A stretch of DNA of 64,000 nucleotides, from the NCBI GenBank assembly GCA_949987565.1, contig OX465102.1:30657444-30721443 (forward strand). The letters run 5' to 3'. This document shows positions 62,795 to 64,000 of the stretch, one piece after another; within the stretch, counting starts at the first letter, position 1, and each line of letters opens with the position of its first letter. The translations under genes and the position numbers were made by a program. This DNA is from Luidia sarsii. Taxonomy: Eukaryota > Echinodermata > Asteroidea > Paxillosida > Luidiidae. Below the pieces are notes generated by a model. That model searched no databases. It had not been told where the DNA came from and saw only the letters and a program-made list of their open reading frames with translations.

Positions 62795-64000
62795 TTAAGT
62801 AAGCCCACACATACTGACATAGGCCTGCACTGCACTGCACACACAGTCAAGCCCGTCAAGGGGAAGGGCTTCACGTACATGTACTAGATGTAGTGGCGGG
62901 GTATTCTGCAGGTATTCTCATGTATTCCCACTTCTTTTCAAAGCCCAAGGCCCCTTATTATTTTCCCTAACACCGGCCAATGTCGCTGCCAGGGAACGCA
63001 GCAACTGAAGCAACAATGACGGTGATAAATCCCAAGTTGGACCAAGGTAGGCCTACTAAGTTTATCGCTCCGTTTTCATCCTTTACATAATAATGGTCAA
63101 ACTAGTCCCACTTACTGGGCCGCTAGTAGCTCCCCTTAAACGAGTTTGGAGATTATCTGTCGCACACTATAGCGGCCCAGTAAATGGGACTATGGTCACT
63201 CAACATTCGACAAAAACTCCATCTTGGGTCACATCTGACCCCTGTCTTTGTCATATCTCACCCACTGACAGGGTCAGGGGTCAGCTCTCGGCACTCAAGT
63301 GAAGTTGACCAGCAGTCGGGCTTCAATCATTTGAAGCTGAGCAAATGTTGCGGGTTCTTGTCGGAAATACAAGCCCTTCGATAAGGAGGGACGCTGAGTT
63401 CAGTATACAGTAGTATATGCGCCCTCAGCTCATTGCTTTCATTGATGCCCTTCAACTAGTTTCACATTTCACATTTCGTGCCAAGAGAGTAGAGACCATA
63501 AGAGCTCTATGGTAGAGACTCGCCTCTCATCGTCCCACTTGCCATCGCATTGCATACGCATTGAATCCACGGACAGGATGCACACAGTCACGACCGAACA
63601 CAATTCCAGCACACGGGGGTTCAACGGGACGTCAATATTCCCCCAACGCCCATGGGGTGTCTACAGGCTCAAAATCTCTATCGAATACAACACAAGAATG
63701 GGGCACATGGATTTGCTTTGCTTGGCACGTTATCGTTTGAATGATAATAATTATGGCGAGTCGAGTTAAATTTTAATTCAGAAATAGAGATCGCTCTGTT
63801 TCTATATAGGCATAGGCGTACAAAGTTAACAATAGAGTAATAGAGATAGGCCCTGATATATATAATATCTATCTGTATTAGAAATAGAGATAACTCTCCC
63901 TGTTAACAAAAGATATATCTCTATTTCGAATGACAAAAGAAGATAGCGAGATGATATCAGCAGAACGTGCGTGTATTCAACAGTGCATGGCGTCTACCGT
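62795..64000. other. Right window edge, intergenic
   Basis: No gene recognised. It includes a hairpin (63101-63193) with arms agtcccacttactgggccgc and gcggcccagtaaatgggact, and AT-rich repeats of agaaatagagat with inverted tctctatttc copies (63780-63930). Confidence 0.45.

Overview
The window is animal nuclear DNA: GT-AG introns, spliced genes spread over tens of kilobases, and dense miniature transposons, SINE-like repeats and satellites. Two genes can be read with confidence. The sialyltransferase group found here, the PCF11 domain set, and TTAGGG-type repeats point to an invertebrate deuterostome. An echinoderm is my best guess; hemichordate or amphioxus cannot be excluded. Nothing bacterial, viral or CRISPR-like is present.

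Layout. 1-2420: repeat-rich upstream DNA. 2421-3077: probable promoter and 5' UTR. 3078-25998 (+): PCF11, the cleavage/polyadenylation and transcription-termination factor, in 17 coding exons whose phases all agree (7,872 nt, 2,623 aa predicted). 25999 to about 27600: likely 3' UTR. 27600-34900: intergenic DNA with repeats, including a telomere-like array at 34205-34565. 34905-43165 (-): a complete six-exon type II membrane sialyltransferase of the ST6GALNAC3-6 group (930 nt, 309 aa), convergent with PCF11. 43250-64000: no gene I can support. This part holds long satellites (CAGACAGG type 47880-48665, CT-rich 50015-50865, CCATCC-type 51898-54028, 60-bp telomere-like repeat 56405-56860) and several inverted-repeat transposons.

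PCF11 couples the RNA polymerase II C-terminal domain to the 3'-end processing machinery. The CTD-interaction domain, the two zinc fingers and the Clp1-binding segment between them are well preserved. The intervening disordered exons are much expanded compared with the vertebrate protein, which I recall as about 1,555 aa. They carry arginine-rich FRDGP-like repeats where vertebrates have FEGP repeats, and a C-terminal VDAADTK heptad array encoded by a 21-bp minisatellite. The sialyltransferase would act in the Golgi and has all four sialylmotifs.

The most unusual signal outside the genes is a repeat family, seen at least 15 times, built on a short hairpin followed by GAAACGTC. It often occurs as head-to-head inverted pairs and has twice been amplified locally into minisatellites (20605-20857 and 28799-29130). 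Two other repeats share the same layout (TGANGAC, then a 6-bp stem, then GAAACGTC). The shape recalls a degenerate hammerhead-ribozyme core of the kind reported in Penelope-like retroelements. That link is inference only. All exon boundaries come from splice signals, reading-frame continuity and protein-family recognition; no transcript data were available.
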